Position numbers and translations under genes: made by a program | In this document: piece after piece, positions 1-8,596 of the stretch | Numbering within the stretch: the first letter of the stretch is position 1 | How the letters are laid out: every line of letters starts with the position of its first letter | Source of the DNA: Streptomyces sp. CNQ085 | GTDB taxonomy: Bacteria > Actinomycetota > Actinomycetes > Streptomycetales > Streptomycetaceae | Assembly (NCBI RefSeq): GCF_022614595.1 | Contig: NZ_JAJFAU010000024.1 | Location: 1 to 42,255, forward strand | Reading direction: 5' to 3' | Length of the DNA: 42,255 nt | Notes under the pieces: generated by a model | Told to the model about the DNA's origin: nothing | Databases searched by the model: none | Seen by the model: the letters and a program-made list of their open reading frames with translations, nothing else

Positions 1-23
1 GGGCCCCTCGCGGCGAGGGGCCC
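1..23 (-). terminator. Hairpin downstream of xylH
   Basis: A perfect 10-bp inverted repeat (GGGCCCCTCG with its complement, 3-nt loop) starts at the first base of the window and lies 34 bases past the xylH stop codon. It is a plausible intrinsic terminator for the xylFGH operon. There is no U-tract, as is usual in Streptomyces, and the window edge hides whether it also serves a convergent gene. Confidence 0.55.
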
Positions 24-56
24 GGCACCGGGCGGAGCGGGTGCGCGGGTGCGCGG

Positions 57-1346
57 TCAGGTGCGGCCCGCCGAGCGCTGGGTGCGCCGGGAGACCGAGT
101 CGATGACGACCGCGGCCAGCAGCACCGCGCCTGTGATCATGTACTGGATGGCCGCGGCGATGCCCAGCAGGGCCATGCCGTTGGCGATCGAGCCGATCAC
201 CAGCATGCCCAGCAGCGCGGACCACACCGAGCCGCGCCCGCCGAAGAGGCTGGTGCCGCCGATGACGGCCGCGGCGATGGCCTCCATCAGCAGGTTGCCG
301 CTGCCCGCGCCCTGGTTGGCGGCCAGGATGCGGGAGGCGATCATCAGTCCGCCGAAGGCGGCCATGGTGCCCGCGACGGAGAAGACCGAGACGCGCACCA
401 GCTCGACGTTGATGCCGGCGCGGCGCGCCGCCTCGGTGTTGCCGCCGAGCGCGAAGACCTTGCGGCCGTAGGAGGTGCGCTTGAGGACGAAGTCCAGCGC
501 CACCAGCACGACCAGGAAGATCAGCAGCGCCAGCGGCACGCCCCGGTACTGGTTGAGCGTGTGGGCGGCGCCGAAGGCGAGCAGGGCCAGCACCGCGGTG
601 CGCACGACGATCTCGCTGAGCGGGCGGGCGGGGATGCCGGCCGCGGTGCGGCGCCGGGCGCCGGTGAACTGGACGGCGAAGAAGACGCCGACCGCGACCG
701 CCGCGGTGCCGTAGGCGACGGCGATGTCGGTGAAGTAGTGGTTGGACAGGGTGCCGACCAGGCCCTCGCGGTCCAGGTTGATGGTGCCGTCGGTGCCGAG
801 CACCTTCAGCATCAGGCCGTTCCAGGCCAGCAGGCCCGCCAGGGTGACGACGAAGGCGGGGACGCCGATCCTGGCGAAGAAGTAGCCGTGGAAGGCGCCG
901 ACCGCCGCTCCGGTGAGCAGCGCCAGGACGACCGCCAGCCACTCGTTCATCCCGTTGTTCACCGCGAGTACGGCGAAGACGGCGGAGGCCAGGCCGCTGA
1001 CCGAGCCGACCGACAGGTCGATCTCGCCCAGCAGCAGCACGAAGACGATGCCGACGGAGATCAGGCCGGTGCCGACGATGTAGACCGACAGGTTGGAGAG
1101 GTTCTCGGCCGAGAGGAAGGCCGAGTCCTGCATCTGGAAGATCGCCCAGATGAGGATCAGGCCGACGACGACGGGCACGGAGCCCAGTTCGCCGGTGCGC
1201 ATCTTCCGCTTGAAGTCGGTCCAGTAGCCCGCCAGGCCCTGTTCGCGCACGAGCAGGCGCGGGTCGACGGCCGCCGGCGCGCTGCCGCCGGAGGCGGATG
1301 CCGGGGTGGCGGCCCCGGAGTTCTCGGAAAGCTTGGTCTCACTCAC
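57..1346 (-). CDS. xylH: Sugar ABC transporter permease (XylH-like, CUT2 family)
   Basis: A 429-residue integral membrane permease of the monosaccharide (CUT2) class that would form the channel for xylose or a related sugar with the ATPase and binding protein encoded just upstream. After a polar N-terminal tail of about 65 residues come roughly ten hydrophobic segments. They include the family-typical stretches LLLGEIDLSVGSVSGLA and AIAAAVIGGTSLFGGRGS, which hold the glycine-rich loop contacting the ATPase. The start is the GTG at 1346 (VSETKLSENS), which overlaps the ATPase stop in a GTGA tetranucleotide and implies translational coupling. The reading frame stays open upstream, but that stretch is the shadow of the ATPase gene. 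At 429 residues it is longer than E. coli XylH (about 390) because of the tail. The family is certain. Xylose specificity is inferred from gene order beside a Rok7B7-like regulator. Confidence 0.88.
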   Translation of the reverse strand: MSETKLSENSGAATPASASGGSAPAAVDPRLLVREQGLAGYWTDFKRKMRTGELGSVPVVVGLILIWAIFQMQDSAFLSAENLSNLSVYIVGTGLISVGIVFVLLLGEIDLSVGSVSGLASAVFAVLAVNNGMNEWLAVVLALLTGAAVGAFHGYFFARIGVPAFVVTLAGLLAWNGLMLKVLGTDGTINLDREGLVGTLSNHYFTDIAVAYGTAAVAVGVFFAVQFTGARRRTAAGIPARPLSEIVVRTAVLALLAFGAAHTLNQYRGVPLALLIFLVVLVALDFVLKRTSYGRKVFALGGNTEAARRAGINVELVRVSVFSVAGTMAAFGGLMIASRILAANQGAGSGNLLMEAIAAAVIGGTSLFGGRGSVWSALLGMLVIGSIANGMALLGIAAAIQYMITGAVLLAAVVIDSVSRRTQRSAGRT

Positions 1347-2122
1347 GGTCGGCTCCCCGCGGTACGCGCCCTGCGGCGGGTCACGGCGTTCTCCGTGGCG
1401 CCGGTGATGGCGGAGATGATCTCTTCCTGGGATGTGCTCGCGACGTCGAAGACGCCGTTGTTGCGGCCGAGCCGGAGCACCGCCACCTTGTCGGCGACCG
1501 CCTTGACGTCCGCCATGTTGTGGCTGATGAGGATGACGGCCAGGCCGCGTTCGCGCAGCCTCTCGACCAGGTCGAGGACCTGGGCGGTCTGCTCGACGCC
1601 GAGGGCGGCGGTGGGCTCGTCGAGGATGACGAGCTTGGGCTCGCCCAGCATCGAGCGGGCGATCGCGACGACCTGCCGCTGGCCGCCGGAGAGGGAGGCG
1701 ACGGGGATGCGGACGCTGGGGATGCGGATCGACAGGGTGTCGAGCAGTTCCCGGGCGCGGCGCTCCATCTCGATCTCGTCGAGGACGCCGGAGCGCAGGA
1801 TCTCGCGCCCGAGGAACAGGTTGCCGACCACGTCGAGGTTGTCGCAGAGCGCGAGGTCCTGGTAGACGGTCGCGATGCCCAGGTCCTGGGCGTCGTGCGG
1901 CCGGTTGACCTCGGCGGCTCTGCCTTGCCATTCGAAGACGCCCTCGTCGGCGGGACCGACGCCGGCGATCGTCTTCACGAGGGTGGACTTCCCGGCGCCG
2001 TTGTCGCCCACCAGGGCGACCACCTCGCCTGCGTGGACCTCCAGATCGACATCGGTGAGCGCCTGAACGGCACCGAAGCGCTTGGAGATCCCGCGCAACG
2101 CCAGTACAGGCGTAGCGGACAC
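1343..2122 (-). CDS. xylG: Sugar ABC transporter ATP-binding protein (XylG-like)
   Basis: The ATPase that powers the XylFGH importer on the cytoplasmic face. It shows Walker A GDNGAGKST, signature LSGGQ, Walker B KLVILDEPTAAL and the H-loop ILISHNM. It has a single nucleotide-binding domain (259 residues), whereas E. coli XylG and RbsA are tandem two-domain proteins of about 500 residues, so this one must act as a homodimer. I chose GTG at 2122 (VSATPVLALRG) because an AGGAG lies about 9 bases upstream. A TTG at 2131 in the same frame sits directly against that AGGAG and is less likely. The 3' end overlaps xylH by 4 bases; xylF ends 63 bases upstream. Confidence 0.9.
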   Translation of the reverse strand: MSATPVLALRGISKRFGAVQALTDVDLEVHAGEVVALVGDNGAGKSTLVKTIAGVGPADEGVFEWQGRAAEVNRPHDAQDLGIATVYQDLALCDNLDVVGNLFLGREILRSGVLDEIEMERRARELLDTLSIRIPSVRIPVASLSGGQRQVVAIARSMLGEPKLVILDEPTAALGVEQTAQVLDLVERLRERGLAVILISHNMADVKAVADKVAVLRLGRNNGVFDVASTSQEEIISAITGATENAVTRRRARTAGSRP

Positions 2123-2185
2123 GTGAACCAACTCCTAGAACGAGACGGGGCGCGGGCACCGGTGGGCCGGCGGGGTGCCGGACCG

Positions 2186-3292
2186 TTACTTCAGACCGGC
2201 CTTCTCGCACGCCTCGGCGTACTTGGCCGTGCAGATCTCCTCCACCGTGTAGAGGCCGTCCTCGACGACGGTGTCCTTGAGGTTCTCGACGGTCACCGCG
2301 ATCGGCTCGATCAGGGTCGCGGGCACGTCCTTGGTGGTGGCGCTGTCGACGGTGGTCTCGGTCTCCGGCTCCTCACCGCGGGCCAGGGCGACGGCCATCT
2401 CGGCGGCGGCGTAGGCCTCGGGCTGGAAGGGCTTGTAGACCGTCATGAACTGGTCGCCGGAGACGATGCGCTGGAGGCCCGCCAGCTCGGCGTCCTGGCC
2501 GGTGACCGGCGGCAGCGGGTCGACGCCGGCGCTCTTGAGCGCGGTGATGATGCCGCCGGCCATGCCGTCGTTGGCGGAGTAGACGCCGACGATGTTCTCC
2601 TTGCCCAGGGAGGCGATGGCACCGCTCATGTTCTTGTTGGCCTCTTCGGGCTTCCAGCCGGTGGTGTCGTAGGACTTGCCCACCTTCACCTTGCCGTCCA
2701 GGACGGACTTGGCGCCCTTCTTGAACATGGCCGCGTTGGGGTCGGTCGGCGACCCGTTCATCATGACGATCTGGCCGTCCTCGGCCTTGCCGCCGAGCTC
2801 CTCCAGCAGGGCGGTGCCCTGGACCTTGCCGACCTGCTCGTTGTCGAAGGAGGTGTAGGCGGAGATCGGGCCCTCGGCGAGGCGGTCGTAGGCGACGACC
2901 GGGATACCGGCCTGGTCCGCCTTGTTGACCGAGCCGGCGATGGACTTGGCGTCCACCGCGTCCAGGATGATCGCGTCCACCTTCTTGGTGATCATCGAGT
3001 TCATCTGCTGCTGCTGCGTCGACGCGTCCTCCTTGGCGTTGACGTAGCTGACCTCGCAGTCGGAGCAGAGTTCCTTGATCCTCTTCTCTATGAGGGGCCT
3101 GTCGAAGTTCTCGTAGCGGGCCGTCTGGTCCTCCGGCAGCAGCAGGCCGATGGTCAGCGGGCCGTCCTTCTTCTCGTCGTCGCCCTCCGAGCCGTTGCCT
3201 CCGGCTTCCTTGGCGCTCCCGCAGGCGGCGAGCGAAACGGCCATGGCGGTCGCGGCCGCGGCCACGGCGGCACGGCGCAGTTGCGTGTTCAT
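2186..3292 (-). CDS. xylF: Xylose/monosaccharide-binding lipoprotein (XylF-like)
   Basis: The extracytoplasmic solute receptor of the transporter, 368 residues, peripla_BP_4 type. The start is ATG 3292, with a strong AGGGAGG five bases upstream. The N-terminus is a lipoprotein signal (MNTQLRRAAVAAAATAMAVSLAACGS, lipobox LAAC), so the mature protein would be lipid-anchored on the outer face of the membrane. The mature part starts with an acidic linker, then LTIGLLLPEDQTARYENFDRP. It contains the family segments DAIILDAVDAKSIAG, GIPVVAYDRL, NGSPTDPNAAMFKKGA and VYSANDGMAGGIITAL, typical of xylose- and ribose-type binding proteins. It is first in the xylFGH operon. Its 257-base upstream gap carries a candidate Rok7B7 site and a palindrome. 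Transport of xylose specifically is inferred from context. Confidence 0.9.
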   Translation of the reverse strand: MNTQLRRAAVAAAATAMAVSLAACGSAKEAGGNGSEGDDEKKDGPLTIGLLLPEDQTARYENFDRPLIEKRIKELCSDCEVSYVNAKEDASTQQQQMNSMITKKVDAIILDAVDAKSIAGSVNKADQAGIPVVAYDRLAEGPISAYTSFDNEQVGKVQGTALLEELGGKAEDGQIVMMNGSPTDPNAAMFKKGAKSVLDGKVKVGKSYDTTGWKPEEANKNMSGAIASLGKENIVGVYSANDGMAGGIITALKSAGVDPLPPVTGQDAELAGLQRIVSGDQFMTVYKPFQPEAYAAAEMAVALARGEEPETETTVDSATTKDVPATLIEPIAVTVENLKDTVVEDGLYTVEEICTAKYAEACEKAGLK

Positions 3293-3364
3293 ACAGAACC
3301 TCCCTGATGAGGCCGCGTCGCTGCGGCCGAGGTGGCAGGAAGTCAACTCGTAGTGACACCTGCC

Positions 3365-3377
3365 GTCAAGAAGTAAA
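3365..3377 (-). promoter_or_regulatory. Candidate Rok7B7 operator upstream of xylF
   Basis: Read on the minus strand this is TTTACTTCTTGAC. It fits all 13 positions of TTKAMKHSTTSAV, the Rok7B7 consensus as I remember it from work on S. coelicolor. It lies 73 bases before the xylF start, between that start and the gene for the ROK regulator, where an operator would be expected. The consensus is recalled, not checked. Confidence 0.55.
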
Positions 3378-3433
3378 TTCTTAACGAGAACGCAACGATG
3401 CCATGCGTGAACAAAGTGAACGCAGAGTGGCAA

Positions 3434-3447
3434 CGAGAGCGCTCTCG
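3434..3447. promoter_or_regulatory. 14-bp palindrome in the xylF promoter region
   Basis: CGAGAGCGCTCTCG is a perfect palindrome with the AGCGCT core typical of LacI/GalR-family operators in Streptomyces (compare the CebR box). It lies about 140 bases upstream of xylF. No LacI-family gene is in the window, so the binder is unknown. Nearby at 3408-3422 is a repeated GTGAAC motif that resembles half of the Rok7B7 consensus. Confidence 0.35.
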
Positions 3448-3549
3448 CCGCCGCGACACGGACACTGAAGCACCTTTTCGAGCTGGTTTGCCCCGTTCTT
3501 CTCTTCGCTTGTTTTCGGTGCCCGTCCCCGGTCCCGCCTCCCTGCCCGG

Positions 3550-4782
3550 TCAGGCCCCGGCGGGCGCCGCCACGGCGGGCACGCGCCCCGCCCCGTTCGG
3601 CGAGCCGTTCAGCGAGCCGTCCAGCAGTGTGGAGTCGCCCATCTCGCTCAGCACCAGCGCCAGCGCGCCCAGCACCTCCGCGCGGCCCCCCAGGGTTCCG
3701 GGCACCACCGTCAGCTGCCGGGCCGCGCTGGGGATGGCGTAGCGGGAGACCGAGTCGCGGATCGGGCCGAGCACCAGCTCTCCGGCCTCGGCCAGATCGC
3801 CGCCGAGCACGACCCGGCTGGGGTTGAGCAGGTTGCACAGGTTGGCGACGCCGCTGCCCACGTGGCGCCCGACATCGGCCACCACCCGGCGGCAGCCCGG
3901 ATCGCCGGAGCGGGCGAGTTTGACCATCCCCGGCATGGTCAGGTCGGGTCCGTGGCTGGAGTGCAGCAGCGGCAGGACGTAGCGGGCCGCGGTGAACGTC
4001 TCCAGGCAGCCGCGGTTGCCGCACCGGCACACCGGGCCGGACTCGTCCAGCGTGATGTGCCCGATCTCACCCGCGGTGCCGCCCGGACCGCGGTAGATCT
4101 GACCGTCGATCACCAGGCCCGCGCCGACGCCGCTGGCGACCTTGATGTACGCCAGGTCCCGCGCGCCGCGCCCGCTGCCCCACACCAGCTCGCCCAGCGC
4201 GCCGAGGTTGGCGTCGTTGTCGACGTGGACCTCCACGCCGAGCCGGGAGGCCAGCTCCTCCCGCGGGTTGGTCCCCGCCCAGCCCGGCAGGATGGTGCTG
4301 GAGCCCAGCACGCCGGTCTCGATGTCGATCGGCCCGGGGACGCCCAGGCCCAGTCCGATGACCTTCTCCCGGCAGAAGCCGGTCACCTCGATCAGCCGCT
4401 CCGCCAGCCGCTCGGCCCGGTCGAAGCCCTGGGAGGCGGAGGCGTCCACGTCGATGGGCTCGGACTCCTCGGCGAGCACCTGGTGGGCCAGGTTGCCGAC
4501 GGCGACACGCAGATGGGAGTGGCCGAAGTCGGCGCCGACGACGATGCCGGCGTCCCCCGACAGCGAGACGCTGCGGGCCCGGCGTCCTCCGGCGGAGGTC
4601 GGGGTGACCTCGACCGTGCCGTTGTCCTTCAGCTCCCGGACGATGTTGGAGACCGTCGCGGCCGACAGCCCCGTGGTCCGCGCGATCTCCGCCTGGGTGA
4701 GCGAGCCCGCGATGCGCACGGCTCGTACCACCCGTTCCAGGTTGGCCCGGTGCAGAGAGGACTGCGACCCCGGAGTCTCCAC
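3550..4782 (-). CDS. rok7B7: ROK-family transcriptional regulator (Rok7B7-like)
   Basis: A 410-residue repressor-type ROK protein. Residues about 15-60 form a winged helix-turn-helix (SLTQAEIARTTGLSAATVSNIVRELKDNG). A ROK sugar-kinase-like fold follows, with VDNDANLGALGE, GGTAGEIGHI and the zinc motif CRCGNRGCLET. The last 35 residues are a low-complexity Gly/Pro/Ala tail. The start is GTG 4782, with a weak GGGAG about ten bases upstream. It sits between ngcEFG and xylFGH, all on the minus strand, which is the arrangement I recall for rok7B7 in S. coelicolor, where it controls xylose uptake and affects carbon control and antibiotic production. Local control of xylF is supported by the candidate site at 3365-3377, and autoregulation is possible through 4905-4917. 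The inducer cannot be read from the sequence. Confidence 0.85.
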   Translation of the reverse strand: METPGSQSSLHRANLERVVRAVRIAGSLTQAEIARTTGLSAATVSNIVRELKDNGTVEVTPTSAGGRRARSVSLSGDAGIVVGADFGHSHLRVAVGNLAHQVLAEESEPIDVDASASQGFDRAERLAERLIEVTGFCREKVIGLGLGVPGPIDIETGVLGSSTILPGWAGTNPREELASRLGVEVHVDNDANLGALGELVWGSGRGARDLAYIKVASGVGAGLVIDGQIYRGPGGTAGEIGHITLDESGPVCRCGNRGCLETFTAARYVLPLLHSSHGPDLTMPGMVKLARSGDPGCRRVVADVGRHVGSGVANLCNLLNPSRVVLGGDLAEAGELVLGPIRDSVSRYAIPSAARQLTVVPGTLGGRAEVLGALALVLSEMGDSTLLDGSLNGSPNGAGRVPAVAAPAGA

Positions 4783-4904
4783 GACTCATCCACTCCCGCC
4801 TCGACGGGCGGCTCGACGACCTGCCCGCGGGCCGCACCACTCCGAGGAGGTGCGGCTTGTCTCCAATACGTGAACCATAAGGACAGCCCGAAGCGTTATC
4901 TTCC

Positions 4905-4917
4905 GTCAAGACCTTGA
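4905..4917 (-). promoter_or_regulatory. Possible autoregulatory ROK site
   Basis: On the minus strand TCAAGGTCTTGAC matches 10 of 13 positions of the recalled Rok7B7 consensus, with the right-hand eight all matching. It is 123 bases before the regulator's GTG start. It is also an imperfect inverted repeat (TCAAG-GT-CTTGA). It is weaker than the xylF site. Confidence 0.3.
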
Positions 4918-4959
4918 GCGGGGTGGGCGCTCAGATGTTGCCCGCGCACGGAAGCCGGA

Positions 4960-4988
4960 AGGCGGCCACCGGCGTGCGGCGGCCGCCT
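4960..4988 (-). terminator. Hairpin downstream of ngcG
   Basis: AGGCGGCC and GGCCGCCT form an 8-bp stem with a 13-nt loop, about 30 bases beyond the ngcG stop. It is a plausible terminator separating the ngc operon from the ROK gene, but a weak one, so read-through is possible. Confidence 0.4.
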
Positions 4989-5018
4989 CGGGGCGGACGG
5001 TGGTGGGCGGGGGCGGGA

Positions 5019-6005
5019 CTACTTCAGCGCACCCGCGGTCAGTCCGGCCTGCACCTGGCGCTGGAAGACGACGTAGACGACGAGGATGGGCAGCACCGCC
5101 AGGGTCAGTCCGGCGAAGAGCCCGCCCCAGTTGCCGCGGTAGCCGGTCTGGGCGGCCAGGTTGGCCAGGCCCTGGGTGAGCACGTACTTGTCGGCGTCGC
5201 CGACGTGCACCACCTGGGGGATCAGGTACTGGTTCCACTGGCCCAGGAAGTTGAAGATGCCCACGCTTATCAGGCCGGGCTTGGCCATCGGCAGCATGAC
5301 CTGGAAGAAGATCCGGCTGTGCGAGGCGCCGTCGATCTCCGCGGCCTCCGCGACCGAGGAGGGCAGGGTGCGGAAGAAGGCCGACATGAAGAAGACCGTG
5401 AACGGCAGCGAGTAGGCGATGTAGACCAGGATCAGGCCGTGGTAGGTGTCCAGCAGCGCGAAGTTCTTCATCACGAAGAACAGCGGCACCAGGGCGACGA
5501 TGATCGGGAACGCCATGCCGCCGACGAACAGGAAGTAGACCAGCCGGTTGCCGGGGAAGTCGTAGCGGGCCAGGACGTAGGCCACCATCGAGCCCAGCAG
5601 CATGGTGCCGACCACCGAACCACCCACCACGATCACCGAGTTGATCGTGTACTGGCCGATGTTCGCCTCGTTCCAGGCGAAGGACCAGTTCTCCCAGTTC
5701 AGTCTCCGCGGAAGCGACCAGGGGTCCTCCAGGATGGCGCCGGAGGACTTGAGGGAGTTCATCACCGCCCACAGCAGGGGCCCGGCGGCCATCACGGCCC
5801 ACAGCACCAGGAAGGCGTGCGAGAAGGCGCTGAGGGTGCGGCCCTCCGTGCCCGCCCCGTCCCGCCCGGCGCCCCTGCCGGGTTCCTTCGCGGGCCGCTG
5901 GGGACCGGCTGTGTCCCTGGTGCCCCTGGTGCCCCTGGTGAGGGCCTCGGCGGTCTCCTCGGGATCCCCCGGCCTGAGGGAGCGTGACGGTTCGGCAGTG
6001 GTCAT
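5019..6005 (-). CDS. ngcG: ABC transporter permease, CUT1 family (NgcG-like)
   Basis: The second inner-membrane permease of a carbohydrate importer, 328 residues, MalG type. After a variable 50-residue cytoplasmic tail rich in Arg/Gly/Thr there are six hydrophobic segments. The EAA loop is EAAEIDGASHSRIFFQVMLPMAKPGL, which docks the ATPase. ATG at 6005 starts 22 bases after the ngcF stop. The C-terminus ends in the usual GLTAGALK (compare GLTAGAVK). Together with NgcF and NgcE it would import N-acetylglucosamine or N,N'-diacetylchitobiose. No ATPase gene accompanies the three, as expected for Streptomyces CUT1 systems energised by the shared MsiK ATPase encoded elsewhere. Substrate assignment rests on synteny with ngcEFG. 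Confidence 0.83.
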   Translation of the reverse strand: MTTAEPSRSLRPGDPEETAEALTRGTRGTRDTAGPQRPAKEPGRGAGRDGAGTEGRTLSAFSHAFLVLWAVMAAGPLLWAVMNSLKSSGAILEDPWSLPRRLNWENWSFAWNEANIGQYTINSVIVVGGSVVGTMLLGSMVAYVLARYDFPGNRLVYFLFVGGMAFPIIVALVPLFFVMKNFALLDTYHGLILVYIAYSLPFTVFFMSAFFRTLPSSVAEAAEIDGASHSRIFFQVMLPMAKPGLISVGIFNFLGQWNQYLIPQVVHVGDADKYVLTQGLANLAAQTGYRGNWGGLFAGLTLAVLPILVVYVVFQRQVQAGLTAGALK

Positions 6006-6027
6006 GGCTGGTTCTCCCGCTGGCCTG

Positions 6028-7053
6028 TCAGAACTCGATCCGGTCCTTGCTCCGCCCGAACGCCATCGCCGCCACGGAGAAGACCATGGTGACGATCAGC
6101 AGGGCCACGGCGACGGCGGTGGCGTAGCCGGCCTGTCCGTCCTGGAACGCCTTGTTGTACAGGTAGACCGGCGCGACGATGGTCGAGTAGGCGGGACCGC
6201 CCGCGTTCACCGTCAGGATGTGCACCACGGCGAAGGCGTCGAGCGCCATGATGCCCATGTACACCCAGCCGGTCTGCACGGTGTCGCGCATCAGCGGCAG
6301 GGTGACGCGGAAGAACGTGGTCGTCCGGCCGGCGCCGTCCAGCAGCGCCGCCTCGTAGATCTCGCGCGGGATGGAGCCCATGGCCGCGGAGAAGAGCACT
6401 ACGTAGAAGCCGACGTTCGCCCACACCATCACGACCACGACGCACCAGAAGGCCAGCCGGGGGTCACCGAGCCAGCTCTGCTGCCACTGACCCAGGCCGA
6501 CGGCCGACAGTACGCCGTTGAGCAGGCCGCCGACGGGGTTGAAGATGTACTTCCACAGCACCACCACGATCGCGATCGACAGCGCCTGCGGGAAGAAGTA
6601 GACGATCTTGTAGAAGCGTGAGCCGCGCACCCCCGCCACCGCCTCGCCCCGCCGGTGCCGGCCGCCGACGTTGAGCATGAAGGCGAAGAACAGGCCCAGC
6701 CCGAGGGTGACGACGGGCAGGACCAGCAGCAGCAGGACGTTGTGCCACAGCGCCTCGCGGAAGATCTCGTCCTGCGTCAGGCGGCTGAAGTTGTCCAGTC
6801 CGACGAAGGCGAAGTCGCTGCTGAGGCCCGTCCAGTCGGTCAGTGAGTAGTAGAACGTCTGGAAGAAGGGCGACACGACCAGGACGCCGTAGAGCGCCAG
6901 GGGCCCTGCGAGGAAACCGGCGATGAACCGGTACTTCAGACGGGTCCGGTGGCGGGGGGAGACGCACCGCTCCCCCCGGCCCCCGCCGACCCTTCCCGGC
7001 GGGGGCGCCGCTTCCCTGCCGGCCTCGGCCACCGCCGGGCTGTCACTGGCCAT
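6028..7053 (-). CDS. ngcF: ABC transporter permease, CUT1 family (NgcF-like)
   Basis: The MalF-type partner permease, 341 residues. It has a 40-residue Arg/Pro-rich N-terminal tail, then six transmembrane segments beginning FIAGFLAGPLALYGVLVVSPF. The EAA loop is EAALLDGAGRTTTFFRVTLPLMRDTV. The ATG at 7053 is preceded by a G-rich Shine-Dalgarno (GGGGGCGG). It lies 93 bases after ngcE and 22 bases before ngcG, so the three genes probably form one transcript. The function is sugar translocation in the NgcEFG complex, inferred from neighbours and family. Confidence 0.83.
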   Translation of the reverse strand: MASDSPAVAEAGREAAPPPGRVGGGRGERCVSPRHRTRLKYRFIAGFLAGPLALYGVLVVSPFFQTFYYSLTDWTGLSSDFAFVGLDNFSRLTQDEIFREALWHNVLLLLVLPVVTLGLGLFFAFMLNVGGRHRRGEAVAGVRGSRFYKIVYFFPQALSIAIVVVLWKYIFNPVGGLLNGVLSAVGLGQWQQSWLGDPRLAFWCVVVVMVWANVGFYVVLFSAAMGSIPREIYEAALLDGAGRTTTFFRVTLPLMRDTVQTGWVYMGIMALDAFAVVHILTVNAGGPAYSTIVAPVYLYNKAFQDGQAGYATAVAVALLIVTMVFSVAAMAFGRSKDRIEF

Positions 7054-7146
7054 GCCGCCCCCGTCCCATCTGCGTCCTCCGGCTGTTCCGGCTCGTGCGG
7101 CTCGTGCGAGCCGTACGGCTCCCGCGGGGCCCGGTGGGGATCCGGC

Positions 7147-8565
7147 TCACGCGTGCTCGTACTTCCTGACCGAGTCGTCCTTGGCCGTCCGGTCGGCGTA
7201 CTCCTGGCACTTGTCCATGGCCTCGGCGGGCTTCATCCGGCCGGCCAGCAGTTCGGCGAGCACCGAGCCGATCTGCTCCTTGTGGAGGGTCTGGTACCAG
7301 TCGAAGATGCGCGGGTTGACCACGTTGTCCCCGGCGTCCCCGAGCACCTGGCTGGAGGAGGCCAGTCCGGGGGACATCTCCATGCCCTCGGTGGCGCCGG
7401 CCACACAGGTCAGCGACTTCACCAGCCTGGAGAAGTTCTGCGCCGACTTCCTGCTCAGCATGATCCGCAGCAGTTCCATGCCGCCGGCCGGGTTGCCGGC
7501 CTGGGCGGGCACTATGAACGGCTCGCCGGCCTGCGCCCACAGGGTGCCGAAGGGCATCTTGTCGGAGTCGTCCAGTCCGGTGACCGCGCCGCAGGCCATG
7601 TCGAAGTCGGCGGGCGTGGTGTCGGCGGCCTCGTTCTCCACCCAGGAGCCGTTGGGGATGAAGAGGCACTTGCCCTTGGTCCACTGGGTCTGGGACTGGA
7701 TGTGGTCCAGCCCCGGGGTGCCCCGCAGGATGTACCCCTTGGCGGACAGCTCGTGATAGGCCTCGAAGGCGCTCTTGACCGCGTCGTGCTTCCAGGCGTT
7801 CGGCTCCAGGTTGTCGATGGAGTCCAGGACCTCCCGGCCGCCGATCTTCCCGATGAACGGGTAGAGGGTGAAGGGGATGTAGTACGGGTGCTGGCCGGCG
7901 TAAGTCCAGCCCGCGATGCCCTTCTTCCCGGCCTTGGCGCACAGGGCCAGCATCTCGTCCCAGGTCCTGGGATACTCCCAGTCGTTGTCGGCCAGCAGCT
8001 TCCTGGAGTACCACTGGCCGTAGACGGTGTAGGCGTAGTTCAGGCGCCAGACCTTCTCGTCGCCGTACTGGCCCATCTCGATGGTGCCCGGCAGGAGAGT
8101 GTCGCGGACCCTGGTCTCCGGGTCGTCGAGGGAGGGGGCGTCCAGCAGGGGGGTCAGCTCGGCGAGCTGGTCCTTGGCGATCAGGGTGGCCGCGTCCATC
8201 TGCTCGGCGCCGGAGTTGTCGATGAGGTCGGGCGGGTTGCCGCCGACCATTCTGGGCTGGAGGACCGAGCGGATCTTCTGGGTGGCGGTGAGCTCGACCT
8301 TGCCGTAGCTCTCCTCGTAGACCTTCGCGGCGTCCTTGCCGTACTGGGTGCCGAAGCCGCCGTCGAAGATGACGAAGTCCAGGCCGGCGTCCTTGTTGAC
8401 GCCCAGCGGGTTGTCCTCGGTCTTCTGGCCCTTGGCGACCTCGGTCCCGCCTCCGCCGTCGCCGCTGGCGCAGGCGGAGAGCGCGCTCATGGCGGGGACT
8501 GCGATCAGGCCGGCCGCGGTGGCCCGCTTGATCAGATCACGACGGTTGACATCGGTGGATCCCAT
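7147..8565 (-). CDS. ngcE: Chitobiose/GlcNAc-binding Tat lipoprotein (NgcE-like)
   Basis: The extracellular solute-binding receptor, 472 residues, SBP_bac_1 type. I place the start at ATG 8565 (MGSTDVNRRDLIKR), with GAGGA about eight bases upstream. The frame is open for 49 more codons, but that stretch is 5' leader. The signal has both a twin-arginine motif (NRRDLIKRA) and a lipobox (LSACAS), so export is by Tat with lipid anchoring. Later segments such as GTEVAKGQKTEDNPLGV, NPPDLIDNSGAEQMD, GWTYAGQHPYYIPFT and GSWVENEAADTTPADFDMAC fit NgcE. In S. coelicolor the homologue, as I recall, binds diacetylchitobiose. It is first in ngcEFG. A leader hairpin and a DasR-like site lie upstream. Confidence 0.86.
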   Translation of the reverse strand: MGSTDVNRRDLIKRATAAGLIAVPAMSALSACASGDGGGGTEVAKGQKTEDNPLGVNKDAGLDFVIFDGGFGTQYGKDAAKVYEESYGKVELTATQKIRSVLQPRMVGGNPPDLIDNSGAEQMDAATLIAKDQLAELTPLLDAPSLDDPETRVRDTLLPGTIEMGQYGDEKVWRLNYAYTVYGQWYSRKLLADNDWEYPRTWDEMLALCAKAGKKGIAGWTYAGQHPYYIPFTLYPFIGKIGGREVLDSIDNLEPNAWKHDAVKSAFEAYHELSAKGYILRGTPGLDHIQSQTQWTKGKCLFIPNGSWVENEAADTTPADFDMACGAVTGLDDSDKMPFGTLWAQAGEPFIVPAQAGNPAGGMELLRIMLSRKSAQNFSRLVKSLTCVAGATEGMEMSPGLASSSQVLGDAGDNVVNPRIFDWYQTLHKEQIGSVLAELLAGRMKPAEAMDKCQEYADRTAKDDSVRKYEHA

Positions 8566-8596
8566 GCTCAAGTCCTCGCCTTCCGTGAAGGACTCA

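Noticed and set aside
1347..2210. N-terminal extension of the xylH frame, about 288 codons
   Set aside because: Arg/Pro-rich nonsense overlapping the ATPase gene; the GTGA overlap start at 1346 is far better.
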